Positions 1-7,127 of a DNA stretch of 18,126 nt are shown piece after piece. Position numbers and translations under genes: made by a program. Positions within the stretch are counted from its first letter, which is position 1; every line of letters begins with the position of its first letter. The notes beneath the pieces were generated by a model. That model saw only the letters and a program-made list of their open reading frames with translations, was not told the origin of the DNA and did not search any database. The stretch is from an uncultured Senegalimassilia sp. (GTDB lineage Bacteria > Actinomycetota > Coriobacteriia > Coriobacteriales > Eggerthellaceae): NCBI GenBank assembly GCA_937925385.1, contig CALEWN010000066.1, positions 1 to 18,126 on the forward strand, written 5' to 3'.

Positions 1-280
1 CGATATCCGAGCGGATCATGGCGTCGTCGCAATACACCACGAGCAGGGTCTTGCCCGCCGGAACGCGCGCGGCCATAGGATCGTTGGCCTGCTCGGGCTT
101 CATGATGTACACGCCGTTGGTATGGTCGAGCACCAGCGGCGCGGAATCGCGATAGACGGCCTCCACGGCGCATTTCCAGCGAACGTGCACCTCCGCGACG
201 CGCTGAGAACGTGCAGCTTGAGCACCGGCAGCGCCAAGGCTTCGCAGCAATTGCTGCAGTCCGCTGCCAAGATCGGCCAT
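1..280 (-). CDS. DUF721/DciA-like protein, partial (C-terminal part beyond window)
   Basis: An open frame of 93 codons reads leftward from ATG at 280-278 to the window edge without a stop. Its ATG overlaps the recF stop as TGATG, so it is translationally coupled to recF. The product begins MADLGSGLQQLLRSLG and carries a Trp near residue 35 (VRWKCAVE), then APLVLDHT, then a hydrophobic strand (KTLLVVYCDDAMIRSDI). This resembles the DUF721 pattern, in which a Trp-containing helix is followed by a strand pair. DUF721 proteins are the common gene after recF in actinobacteria and belong to the DciA family, whose characterised members help load or activate the DnaB replicative helicase. The family call rests on position plus the partial pattern. 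The C-terminal part is not visible, so a helicase-loading role is inference. Confidence 0.72.
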   Translation of the reverse strand, partial: MADLGSGLQQLLRSLGAAGAQAARSQRVAEVHVRWKCAVEAVYRDSAPLVLDHTNGVYIMKPEQANDPMAARVPAGKTLLVVYCDDAMIRSDI

Positions 281-1404
281 CATTCACCGTCCTTCCGTTC
301 AAGGGGCAAACGCACGACGCGGGCCGCAGCGAGCAGGTCCTCGTCGAAATACGCCAGGTTCGCCGTGGTTATAAACGTTTGGATATCCCCCGAGACGAAC
401 TTCACCAGCGCACGACGACGCTGCTCGTCGAGCTCGCTCATCACGTCGTCAAGCAGCAGCACCGGCTGCTGACCCAGAAGGTCGCAGATAAGCGTGACTT
501 CCGCAAGCTTGAACGCCAGCACCGCCGAGCGCTGCTGGCCTTGGCTTCCATACACGCCCACCGGACGCCCTTCGACGAAGAACTCGATGCGGTCGGCATG
601 GGGTCCCACCAATGCGCGATGACGGGCGCGCTCCTGCGCCATCGAGGACGCAAGAGCCGCCGCAAAACGTTCACGCGCTTCATCGCGATCGAGCGTTTCG
701 CCGGCATCGAGCCATTCACCCTCCGCCAGCCACGACGGGGCATAACGGGCCGACAACGTTTCCCGGTTCCCCACGATCTCGGCGTAATAGCTTGCCATCG
801 ACAAAGCCAGCTTGCCGAATAGGGCCGCGCGATAGCACGCCAGTTGAGCGCCGCAGGTGACCATCAAGTCATTAAGGCTCTCCAGCAAAAGCGGCGGCGC
901 CTCGTCTTTCAGCAACGAATTCTTATGGCGCAACACCTTGTCGAAGTCTCGGCGTATCAGGTAATGATTACGCGAAAGCTGCGACCCCACGGCATCGAGA
1001 GCGTTGCGGCGCGTGGTGCCCGAACCCTTCGCCAGGTTCAGGTCGTCGGGAGTGAACGTGACCGAAGGGATGACGCCCTTCAAGTCCGCCGTCCGCTTCT
1101 GCTTGCCGTTGAGGGTGAACCGACGTTTGCCCGCCTCGATCGTCAGTCCCAGCTCCAGCAACCTGTTCTCGTCAGCGGCAGTTGCGCGCAAGCGGGCAAA
1201 AGCGGCGCCTTCGCGCACAAGCTGCACCCCCGTAGGGTTTCTGAACGACGTTTGCGCCGTAAGCAGCTGAATCCCCTCCACGACGTTGGTCTTGCCGACG
1301 GCATTGGGCCCCACCAATACGGTCAGGGACCCGATGTCGCTCAAACGGAAATGCTCATAGCTGCGGAAATCGTCGAACGCAACGTCTTTGATGCGAAGGC
1401 TCAT
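280..1404 (-). CDS. recF: DNA replication/repair protein RecF
   Basis: The 374-residue product has the usual RecF length. RecF is an SMC-like ABC ATPase that binds gapped DNA and, with RecO and RecR, loads RecA for single-strand gap repair. Walker A is GPNAVGKT at residues 32-39, the ABC signature is SQGQQRS at 287-293, and Walker B is LLLDDVMSELD at 316-326, with the typical N-terminus (LRIKDVAFDDFRSY). The ATG at 1404 is preceded by GAAGG at a spacing of 6, and the dnaN stop lies 15 bp upstream. The downstream DUF721-like gene overlaps its stop codon. The order dnaA-dnaN-recF-DUF721 is the classical Gram-positive/actinobacterial arrangement, so recF is probably co-transcribed from upstream of dnaN or dnaA. 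No anomalies are seen. Confidence 0.97.
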   Translation of the reverse strand: MSLRIKDVAFDDFRSYEHFRLSDIGSLTVLVGPNAVGKTNVVEGIQLLTAQTSFRNPTGVQLVREGAAFARLRATAADENRLLELGLTIEAGKRRFTLNGKQKRTADLKGVIPSVTFTPDDLNLAKGSGTTRRNALDAVGSQLSRNHYLIRRDFDKVLRHKNSLLKDEAPPLLLESLNDLMVTCGAQLACYRAALFGKLALSMASYYAEIVGNRETLSARYAPSWLAEGEWLDAGETLDRDEARERFAAALASSMAQERARHRALVGPHADRIEFFVEGRPVGVYGSQGQQRSAVLAFKLAEVTLICDLLGQQPVLLLDDVMSELDEQRRRALVKFVSGDIQTFITTANLAYFDEDLLAAARVVRLPLERKDGE

Positions 1405-1419
1405 GCAACGCCTTCGTTG

Positions 1420-2520
1420 TTAGGAAATGCGCACAGGCATGACCAGGTACAGGAAGTTCTCGCCTTCGCCGGCTTTGAAAATGCCCGGCTTCATGCCCGA
1501 CTGAACCTCCAAGAACACGTCATCGGTGCTCACCGAGCCCAAACCGTCGAGCACGTATGCGTAGTTGAAGGCGATCTCAACGTTCTCGCCCTCGCCTTGG
1601 CACGCCAGCGTCTCCTGCGCGCTGCCCACATCTTGGGCGGCGGCGGAAAGCTGCACGGTCTGGCTTTCAACATCGATGGCGAACTTCACCGGAGAGCTTT
1701 GCTGACCCAAGATCGACGTACGCTTCACGCCAGAGACCAGATGGCTGACATTGAGGCGTACACGCGTGGCATAGGAATCAGGCAGCAGCTGACGATAGTT
1801 CGGGAAATTGCCCTCGATACGACGGTTGATGAACACGGTGTCGTGATAGGTGACCACGATCTGATTCTCCGCCAAGGCGATGGTCAGCGGGTCGTCCGTG
1901 CGCGTCAGGGAAGCAAGCTCCTGCAGGAAGGAGCCGGAGATAACGGCCTGGAAGCCCTCGGCCGCGGGCTCGCCAAGCTGAGCTTCGGTGATAGCAAGGC
2001 GATAGGAGTCGGTTGCCACCATCTTCAGCGTCTCGCCTTCAAACGTGATGAGCACGCCGGTGAGAATGGCGCGGCTCTCGTCCTTGGACACCACGCGCGC
2101 CACGCGTTTGACCATAGATGAGAACTGAGAGAACGGGATGGAGATAGCCTGCTGCGTATCAACATGGGGAAATCCCGGGAAATCCTCGGCGTCCAGCGTC
2201 TTGATGGAGAACGAGGAAGCATCGCACGTGATGACGGCGGAATCCTCTCCGGTTTCAACATGCACGGCAGCATCGGGCAGATTCTTCACGATGTCGAAGA
2301 ACAGCTTGCCGGGGAACACGGAACGGCCTTCCTCCTCCACCAGCGCAGGGATGGTGAATTGAATGGACAGCTCCAAGTCGGTTGCCTGCAACGTCAGGTT
2401 GTCGTTATGGGCATCCAGATAAATACCCGAAAGGATGGGCAGCGTAGAACGGGTGGCGATGCCCTTGAGCACAACGGCAAGCGCATCCTGCAGTTCCGAT
2501 TGGTTGATGCTGAATTTCAC
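1420..2520 (-). CDS. dnaN: DNA polymerase III beta subunit (sliding clamp)
   Basis: This 366-residue protein matches the normal beta-clamp length. It forms the homodimeric ring that tethers DNA polymerase III and other clamp-binding proteins to DNA. The three-fold repeated clamp architecture shows in the N-terminus (MKFSINQSELQDALAVVLKGI), the LPILSGIYLDA segment near residue 27, the DAEDFPGFP segment in the first third, and the standard C-terminal end YLVMPVRIS. The start codon is GTG (complement of 2518-2520), with a purine-rich AAAGAGGAG just upstream. The spacing is short, which may temper initiation. A 364-bp gap separates it from dnaA; that gap holds a parS site and a candidate unwinding element. 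recF follows after 15 bp. Confidence 0.98.
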   Translation of the reverse strand: MKFSINQSELQDALAVVLKGIATRSTLPILSGIYLDAHNDNLTLQATDLELSIQFTIPALVEEEGRSVFPGKLFFDIVKNLPDAAVHVETGEDSAVITCDASSFSIKTLDAEDFPGFPHVDTQQAISIPFSQFSSMVKRVARVVSKDESRAILTGVLITFEGETLKMVATDSYRLAITEAQLGEPAAEGFQAVISGSFLQELASLTRTDDPLTIALAENQIVVTYHDTVFINRRIEGNFPNYRQLLPDSYATRVRLNVSHLVSGVKRTSILGQQSSPVKFAIDVESQTVQLSAAAQDVGSAQETLACQGEGENVEIAFNYAYVLDGLGSVSTDDVFLEVQSGMKPGIFKAGEGENFLYLVMPVRIS

Positions 2521-2580
2521 AGGCTCCTCTTTCCCTTACGTAAGACGTTGCTCCATGATAGATGGTTCATGCAGCGTTGT

Positions 2581-2658
2581 TATTTATCTTCAATGCTTTT
2601 CTTTTAATAATAGGTTTTTGAATAGTAGTAATAATAAGCGCGGTGGAAATGTTGAGAA
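2581..2658. other. Candidate DNA-unwinding element with DnaA-trio-like repeats (dnaA-dnaN gap)
   Basis: Inside the 364-bp gap (2521-2884), positions 2581-2622 are strongly AT-rich. Five consecutive triplets, TAG TAG TAA TAA TAA, follow at 2623-2637, then a GC block GCGCGG at 2638-2643, then two box-like 9-mers on the minus strand, 2642-2650 and 2650-2658. Each of those matches TTTTCCACA at 7 of 9 positions. The order box / GC block / trio repeats / AT tract, and the trio strand polarity (3'-[G/A]A[T/A] read away from the box), match the description of the B. subtilis basal unwinding system, which also lies between dnaA and dnaN. The triplets are seen directly; the function is inferred. Farther on, 2795-2803 matches TTATCCACA at 8 of 9. 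The rest of the gap shows no gene. Confidence 0.6.
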
Positions 2659-2842
2659 CTCGCAAAACCCCATGTCATTCCTGGAAAGTAATTCAACTTC
2701 CAATGTGGGCTGCCTGTTCTCTCAATCCACCATGATTATTGATTACATTATCTTTCCCCTTGAGTTCGATGGTTTTCGCCATGTTTTACGTTGTTTATCC
2801 CCATGTTATCCCGATTTCTTCAAAGCGCCTGGTCAACCTGGT

Positions 2843-2858
2843 TGTTTCACGTGAAACA
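2843..2858. promoter_or_regulatory. parS: parS centromere site 1 (dnaA-dnaN gap)
   Basis: This is a perfect 16-bp palindrome, TGTTTCACGTGAAACA, identical to the other four in the window and to the consensus parS bound by chromosomal ParB. It lies 26 bp beyond the dnaA stop codon, in the gap that also holds the candidate unwinding element. It is the only one of the five sites on the left side of the central origin region. Confidence 0.95.
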
Positions 2859-2884
2859 TTGCGAATTTGCTTGTTGGTGAAACG

Positions 2885-4654
2885 CTATAGCTCGCGGATT
2901 ATCTGCCTGAGGGCTTCCATCTCTTCGCGTGCAACGCGGTTCTCCTTCATTTTCGCCTCTATGTTGCCTACCGAGTACATGATTGTCGAGTGGTCCCTGT
3001 TGAACTTCTTCCCGATGTCCCCGTAAGGGATGTCGAGCAGCTGTCGGCACAGGTAAATGGCGGTTTGGCGCGCGTGGGCGATATTGCGCGTCCTCTTCTT
3101 TCCCACGATGTCGGTGTGGCTGACCTTGAAGAAGTCCTCCGTCACCTTCAGGATGTCGTCTGCGGTGAGCCTTTTGCTGGGGCCGCCCGAGAAATGGTTT
3201 TCCAGCAATTTGCGCACGTCGGCCACGGTGATATCCGAGCCTTCGCCGCACTTCATCTTGACGATGACGTTGGTCACTGCGCTTTTCAGCTCTCGGATAT
3301 TCGACCCCGAGCTTTCGGCGATGCATATCTGGACATCTTCGGGCATGTTGATGGGCCCGGATTGTTCCATGTCCTCGTATTCGCGGATGAAGCTTTTGAC
3401 GATGCTCAGCTTGGTCTCGATCTCGGGCGGCTGGATGTCGAACGTGCCGCCGGAGTTGAAGCGCGTCTTGTAGCGTTCGTCGATGTCGATGTTCTTCGGT
3501 GCGCGGTCGGCTGAGAGCACGACCTGCTTGCCTTGGCTTGTCAGCTTGTTGAATATCTGGAACATGATGTCGAGCGTCTGCTTCTTGCCCTGCAACTGCT
3601 GGACGTCGTCGACAAGGAGGACGTCTGCTTCCTCGTAGTACATCTTGAAGTTCTTGTAGCTGGACTTCTCCGTATCATGCGCCGCTGATGCGTCCATGTA
3701 GTCCTCGAGCAGCTCATTCGAGTCTTTGTAGACGACCTGCAGGTTGGGCATGTTGCTGTTGATGTAGTTCTGTATGGCTCGAAGCAGATGCGTCTTGCCC
3801 AGCCCCGACCTTCCGTAGATGAACAGCGGGTTCAGGTGCGGTTTGCCCGGGGTTTCGGCAACGGAGACGGCCATGGAATACGCCATGCGGTTCGAGTCGC
3901 CGATGACGAAGTTCTCGAACGTGAGCGTCGAGGTGACTGAGTTGTTCGGCGCGGGCTGGTCGGACGCGGTGTTGTCGGCCGGGATGACCTGGGGGGCGGG
4001 TTCTTGCGAAGCGGCGGCAACGGGGGCTGCGGTGGCTTGCTGGTCCGGTGTGCTTGCCGGGGCCGCAACCGAGGCCTGCACCGGCGGCACCTGTTGGACG
4101 GCATTGATCTGAGCCGTTGCCTGAGCCGGCATCGCTGCCGCTTGGGCCGGTGCTGCGTCTAGCGTCTCGCTCGCCGGGAGCGTTGCCGCGGGGATGGCGG
4201 CTTGTTGTGCGGCTATCGGCTGGGCTACCGGCGCCGAAGCCGCCGGCTGAATCTCTGGTTGCGGCGCGGTCGCGGGGGTTGTAGCCGGAACTGCGGCTGC
4301 TGGCGCGGCCGGTTGTGCGGCGGGGTTGGGCGCTGCAGATGCAGCGGGTGCCGCCGCCGGAGCGGGTGCAACCGGCGCTGCTGCAGGAGCCTGCGATTCG
4401 TCAATGCCGATGAGTACGTCGAAAGGCACCCCGCGGATCTCTTCGAGGGCGCGCTTGATATGGTCGATGTAATGGCGCTCGATGAAGTTCTTGATGAATT
4501 CCGTATTAGCGGTCAGCATCATGAACCCGTCGCTGGCGGCTTGGGGAAACAGCTGGCTGAACAGCGCATCTACTTGGGGACCTATGATCCCCTCATAGCT
4601 TTTGACGCGGCTGCATACCTCCGCCCATAGCTGATTGATTTCTTCCGTGTTCAT
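2885..4654 (-). CDS. dnaA: Chromosomal replication initiator DnaA
   Basis: DnaA is an AAA+ ATPase that binds DnaA boxes and melts the origin. I start it at ATG 4654, which has GAAGG 7 nt upstream; an in-frame ATG 18 bp earlier (4672) has no ribosome-binding site. On the resulting 589-residue numbering, domain I is about 1-85, an Ala/Pro/Gln-rich linker about 86-243, and domains III-IV follow. Walker A is GRSGLGKT (281-288), Walker B VLLVDD (345-350), sensor 1 VVLSADR (378-384), and sensor 2 lies in SNIREL. Domain IV carries RTRNIAHARQTAIYL (521 on) and the box-contacting RDHST (553-557). The linker is much longer than in B. subtilis DnaA. The usual RELEGA reads RELKSA, and the loop before RDHST lacks one residue of the common FGGRDHT form. 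These differences may go with the TTTTCCACA boxes nearby. Confidence 0.97.
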   Translation of the reverse strand: MNTEEINQLWAEVCSRVKSYEGIIGPQVDALFSQLFPQAASDGFMMLTANTEFIKNFIERHYIDHIKRALEEIRGVPFDVLIGIDESQAPAAAPVAPAPAAAPAASAAPNPAAQPAAPAAAVPATTPATAPQPEIQPAASAPVAQPIAAQQAAIPAATLPASETLDAAPAQAAAMPAQATAQINAVQQVPPVQASVAAPASTPDQQATAAPVAAASQEPAPQVIPADNTASDQPAPNNSVTSTLTFENFVIGDSNRMAYSMAVSVAETPGKPHLNPLFIYGRSGLGKTHLLRAIQNYINSNMPNLQVVYKDSNELLEDYMDASAAHDTEKSSYKNFKMYYEEADVLLVDDVQQLQGKKQTLDIMFQIFNKLTSQGKQVVLSADRAPKNIDIDERYKTRFNSGGTFDIQPPEIETKLSIVKSFIREYEDMEQSGPINMPEDVQICIAESSGSNIRELKSAVTNVIVKMKCGEGSDITVADVRKLLENHFSGGPSKRLTADDILKVTEDFFKVSHTDIVGKKRTRNIAHARQTAIYLCRQLLDIPYGDIGKKFNRDHSTIMYSVGNIEAKMKENRVAREEMEALRQIIREL

Positions 4655-4736
4655 AAGCAGGCCTTCGATCATGCGCGTTTAGGCTTGTTCGCCTTGCGCG
4701 GTTTCGGTTCGTTGAAAACTGATTGCCACCGTGTTT

Positions 4737-5873
4737 TTACAGCAGCTGCGCAACCTGGATGCCCAGGTTCGTGAGCATGCGCTTTTTGCCGGACATTTTC
4801 AAAAGGCCGATACCTTCCAGCTTTTTCAGCGTGTTATGTACGCTTGATTGCGCTGCTCCGGTCAGCTTGACCACGTCCGATACGCCCAGTACCCCTTCTT
4901 TCAGGTAGATGACGAGGAAGTCCTTCTCGCGCTGGGACAGGGACGCGATGATCGGCTGCGCATCCACCGGCGCGGGCTGGATTTGCGGTTGCTGCTGCAT
5001 TTGCTGGCCGTAGGGATAGCCCATCGGTTGCTGGAGGGGTGCCTGCATGTAGCCCTGCTGAGCAGCCGGTGCGTACCCGGGCTGTGCGAACTGCTGCGGG
5101 GTTGCATATGCCAACTGCGGAGCCTGCTGGTATGTCTGCATAGGCGGCTGGGCCGCAAACCCCGGTGCGTATTGCGCCGAAGGCTGAGCGTATGCGGGCT
5201 GGGCGTTGTATGCAGGTTCGTGATCCTCCTCGGCGATTCGATAGCGCGGCGCCGTTGGTTCGGGATGCTCTGCGTCCTCGCCCTCCTCGACGTGGTCGAT
5301 CTCAAGCTCCTTGGGAAGCTGAGGATTGCTGCCGTTGGCGCTGATGGTGACCACCGATCCGGTGCCGAGGTTGTCTTCGATGCTGATGGTTCCGTGGGTG
5401 AAATCGAGGTACTCCTTCACGATGGGAAGGCCCGATCCTACGCCGCGGATGTAGCTTTTCATGGGCTCGATGGCGGAGGTGAATCCGGGCAGTTGCGCAC
5501 GGTCTTTGCAGGCGATGCCCGGCCCCTGGTCCGCGAAACGGATGGTGCATCCGTGATCAAGGATCGATACCGTGGCTTCCTGGAATCGTGCGTGGATGAA
5601 GTTTTCCGAAACCTCGCGGATAACCGTATAGGGAATGGTGCCGCCCGCCGCTTGCGATTGCTGGTATACGTTCGTCGCCAGGCTTTCAATGAATTCGCCG
5701 GTGGGTGCGGGCTGGATTTCGGTGACGCGCGGCGCGCTGAGCAGGTTGTCGTATAGGGCGATGCGTGCAACCGAATTCACGTGAGTGAAGTCGAAGCCCT
5801 CGTCATCGTTGTTTTCAGGCGATTCCTGATACTGTTCTTGCTCGCTCATCTGCGCTTTTACCGCTTTCCACAT
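4737..5873 (-). CDS. HATPase_c-fold ATP-binding protein fused to a MarR-like winged HTH
   Basis: I do not recognise a named gene. The 378-residue product has three parts. Residues about 60-180 carry the Bergerat ATP-binding motifs: N box REVSENFIHA (86-95), G1 DQGPGI (115-120), GVGSGLPIV (144-152) and GTGS (170-173). This is the fold of histidine kinases and SpoIIAB/RsbW anti-sigma kinases, but there is no phospho-acceptor His domain, sensor or membrane segment. Residues about 205-310 are a low-complexity Pro/Gln/Ala/Tyr linker. Residues about 312-378 form a winged helix (VSDVVKLTGAAQSSVHNTLKKLEGIG) of MarR/Lrp type. It lies between the origin and dnaA, 82 bp upstream of dnaA on the same strand, so it is probably co-transcribed with dnaA. 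A role in controlling dnaA or the origin is a guess from position. An alternative start is ATG 5849; neither start has a strong ribosome-binding site. Confidence 0.85.
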   Translation of the reverse strand: MWKAVKAQMSEQEQYQESPENNDDEGFDFTHVNSVARIALYDNLLSAPRVTEIQPAPTGEFIESLATNVYQQSQAAGGTIPYTVIREVSENFIHARFQEATVSILDHGCTIRFADQGPGIACKDRAQLPGFTSAIEPMKSYIRGVGSGLPIVKEYLDFTHGTISIEDNLGTGSVVTISANGSNPQLPKELEIDHVEEGEDAEHPEPTAPRYRIAEEDHEPAYNAQPAYAQPSAQYAPGFAAQPPMQTYQQAPQLAYATPQQFAQPGYAPAAQQGYMQAPLQQPMGYPYGQQMQQQPQIQPAPVDAQPIIASLSQREKDFLVIYLKEGVLGVSDVVKLTGAAQSSVHNTLKKLEGIGLLKMSGKKRMLTNLGIQVAQLL

Positions 5874-5976
5874 TCGTCGTTTTCCAAAGTTTTACACATT
5901 TTCGGGAAAAATCCTTGAAAAGTGTACCTTCTTTTCCCGTCGAATTCCATTCAACTGGGTAAATTCCGGAATCGAA

Positions 5977-5985
5977 TGTGGAAAA
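5977..5985 (-). promoter_or_regulatory. DnaA box, exact TTTTCCACA
   Basis: The plus strand reads TGTGGAAAA, so the box TTTTCCACA lies on the minus strand. It is one of four exact copies in the origin gap and the closest to the dnaA-side gene. It differs from the E. coli/B. subtilis consensus TTATCCACA only at position 3. Confidence 0.7.
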
Positions 5986-6369
5986 ATCACTATTAGCTGA
6001 AAGTTTTTCACATCGATGAACTCGTTGTTTCCTGTGTTTTCCACTTTCTATTCAGAAATTGTTGAAAAGTGGAATGAAAAACCGAATAAGTGTGAAAACC
6101 GAGGTGTAAAAGTTTTCGACAGTGTTGAAATTCCAGGTTGTTCCGACAAGCTTCGGCGGCTTTTTCCAACTGATAAGAAGGCTTTACTGAAAGATTCGGA
6201 AATCACCAGGTTGGTTGTGCATTCCAGCGAAAATCAACCAGATTATGCTATAAAGATCGGTAAAATGCCTGTTCAGGGGCGTGTTGAAAACTATGCAAAT
6301 GCTTAATTACCTGGTCAGACGCTTGTCTATGAACAGTTTTCAACGCTTGAAAAACGTGCGTTTCGGCAT

Positions 6370-6378
6370 TTTTCCACA
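6370..6378 (+). promoter_or_regulatory. DnaA box, exact TTTTCCACA
   Basis: This is an exact plus-strand copy in the middle of the origin gap, 32 bp before the tandem pair at 6402-6419. The close grouping of three same-strand boxes marks this as the densest box cluster. Confidence 0.72.
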
Positions 6379-6401
6379 ACGTTGTTCGAATGAATTCCAG
6401 G

Positions 6402-6419
6402 TTTTCAACGTTTTCCACA
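6402..6419 (+). promoter_or_regulatory. Tandem pair of DnaA boxes (TTTTCAACG then TTTTCCACA)
   Basis: Two 9-mers abut without a gap on the plus strand. The first (6402-6410) matches the local consensus at 7 of 9 positions and the second (6411-6419) is exact. Abutting weak and strong boxes are typical of cooperative DnaA assembly, which is the inferred role here. Confidence 0.7.
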
Positions 6420-6834
6420 ATCGTCGGAATTGCTTGATGAGGAGCAGCTCGTTTTTCCAGCCGCTGGTGATGGGTTTCGGGGTGCATTTCCTTCTCTTCG
6501 CGGGCATCGGTTGGCCGCAGGGAACGTTTTCGTCGAATGGCGTCTCGTTGCCCACCCGGTTTTCCACCGCTATCCATTCACGTGTTGGGGGCGGGTTCTG
6601 ACGTGGGTGGTGAAGCGTGCTTCTCGCGTGATCTTCCCCCCGGGTTGCCGAAAGCGCCTTCGCTAGATGAAGAGGATTCGGCGCTCCCAGCCACCAGCGA
6701 GATTCCCTTTTTGATTTTTCGTACGCCGGTTCATTCGAACCGCCGAAAAGGCGTCTCCACTAGATGTTGCGACCTACGATCTCGATTCCCCAACGAATTG
6801 TTGAAAGCGACGTTTTCCAGTGCATTGATATCGT

Positions 6835-6843
6835 TGTGGAAAA
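6835..6843 (-). promoter_or_regulatory. DnaA box, exact TTTTCCACA, near rpmH promoter
   Basis: The plus strand reads TGTGGAAAA. The box lies 75 bp upstream of the rpmH -35 element and is the rightmost exact copy. Weaker matches (7/9) at 6799-6807 and 6813-6821 precede it. DnaA bound here could also influence rpmH transcription, which is inference. Confidence 0.65.
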
Positions 6844-6918
6844 CTTTGTGTTTTCGCAGGTGGGCTTTCATAATGTGGGTATCTTGTGCATCGGCTGGCA
6901 TATATAGGTAAAAACCTT

Positions 6919-6946
6919 TTGACAGTCGTGCCGTTCCGGTTATACT
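6919..6946 (+). promoter_or_regulatory. Strong sigma70-type promoter of the rpmH cluster
   Basis: A perfect -35 TTGACA (6919-6924) and a -10 TATACT (6941-6946) are separated by 16 bp. Transcription should start near 6953, giving a leader of about 29 nt before the rpmH ATG. This is the best-matching promoter in the window and faces away from the origin. Confidence 0.85.
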
Positions 6947-6981
6947 CAACAAGTTGCTCTAAACCATGAAAGGGAAACGAT

Positions 6982-7116
6982 ATGAAGCGCACCTATCAAC
7001 CTAACACTCGTAAGCGTGCCAAGTGCCACGGCTTCCGTGCCCGCATGGCAACCAAGGGCGGCCGCAAGGTTCTGGCTGCTCGCCGTGCTAAGGGTCGTAA
7101 GCGTCTCTGCGTGTAA
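6982..7116 (+). CDS. rpmH: 50S ribosomal protein L34
   Basis: This 44-codon gene encodes [20 protein letters not shown] followed by a highly basic tail ending [10 protein letters not shown]. The family signature KRTYQPN...HGFRARM is intact and the length is the usual 44 residues. L34 is a small basic component of the large ribosomal subunit. A strong promoter lies just upstream and AAAGGGAAA precedes the start. It opens the rpmH-rnpA-yidD-yidC-khpB cluster that borders oriC in most bacteria. A Cys at residue 15 (KCHGF) replaces the more common Thr or Ser. Confidence 0.97.
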   Translation: MKRTYQPNTRKRAKCHGFRARMATKGGRKVLAARRAKGRKRLCV

Positions 7117-7127
7117 AGAGTATTCGA

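Larger units (their letters stand above)
5874..6981. other. oriC: oriC: chromosomal replication origin region
   Basis: This 1.1-kb divergent gap lies between the dnaA transcription unit (leftward) and rpmH (rightward), the standard location of actinobacterial oriC. Bases 5874-6430 are clearly more AT-rich than the genes around them. There are four exact TTTTCCACA boxes (entered separately). The 8/9 matches are at 5890-5898, 6004-6012, 6037-6045, 6060-6068 (minus), 6113-6121, 6282-6290 (minus) and 6560-6568. An inverted repeat TTTTCAA/TTGAAAA flanks CGC at 6337-6353. Two divergent 9-mers abut at 6402-6419. From about 6590 to 6780 the sequence is more GC-rich and shows only a 6-bp hairpin (6727-6742). 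Several short frames cross the region, but they are built from the box repeats and I see no credible gene. No exact TTATCCACA is present. Confidence 0.88.

Noticed and set aside
844..2121. 425-codon plus-strand open frame across recF and dnaN
   Set aside because: It is antisense to two certain genes and has no recognisable product; the frame is open because of codon bias in the real genes.
5774..5789. ATTCACGTGAGT, a partial parS-like sequence
   Set aside because: It matches only about 10 of 16 positions of the parS palindrome, including the common CACGTG core, and lies in coding sequence.
6016..6306. 96-codon plus-strand frame inside the origin gap
   Set aside because: It has no ribosome-binding site or family resemblance, and the sequence is built from DnaA-box-like repeats, so it is most likely non-coding origin DNA.
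6727..6742. Hairpin whose minus strand resembles a tRNA T-arm (GGTTCGAAT)
   Set aside because: The stem does not pair as a T-arm should, and no acceptor, D or anticodon arms can be found around it.
6537..6911. 124-codon plus-strand frame in the right part of the origin gap
   Set aside because: It has no start signals or recognisable domain, and it overlaps an exact DnaA box.
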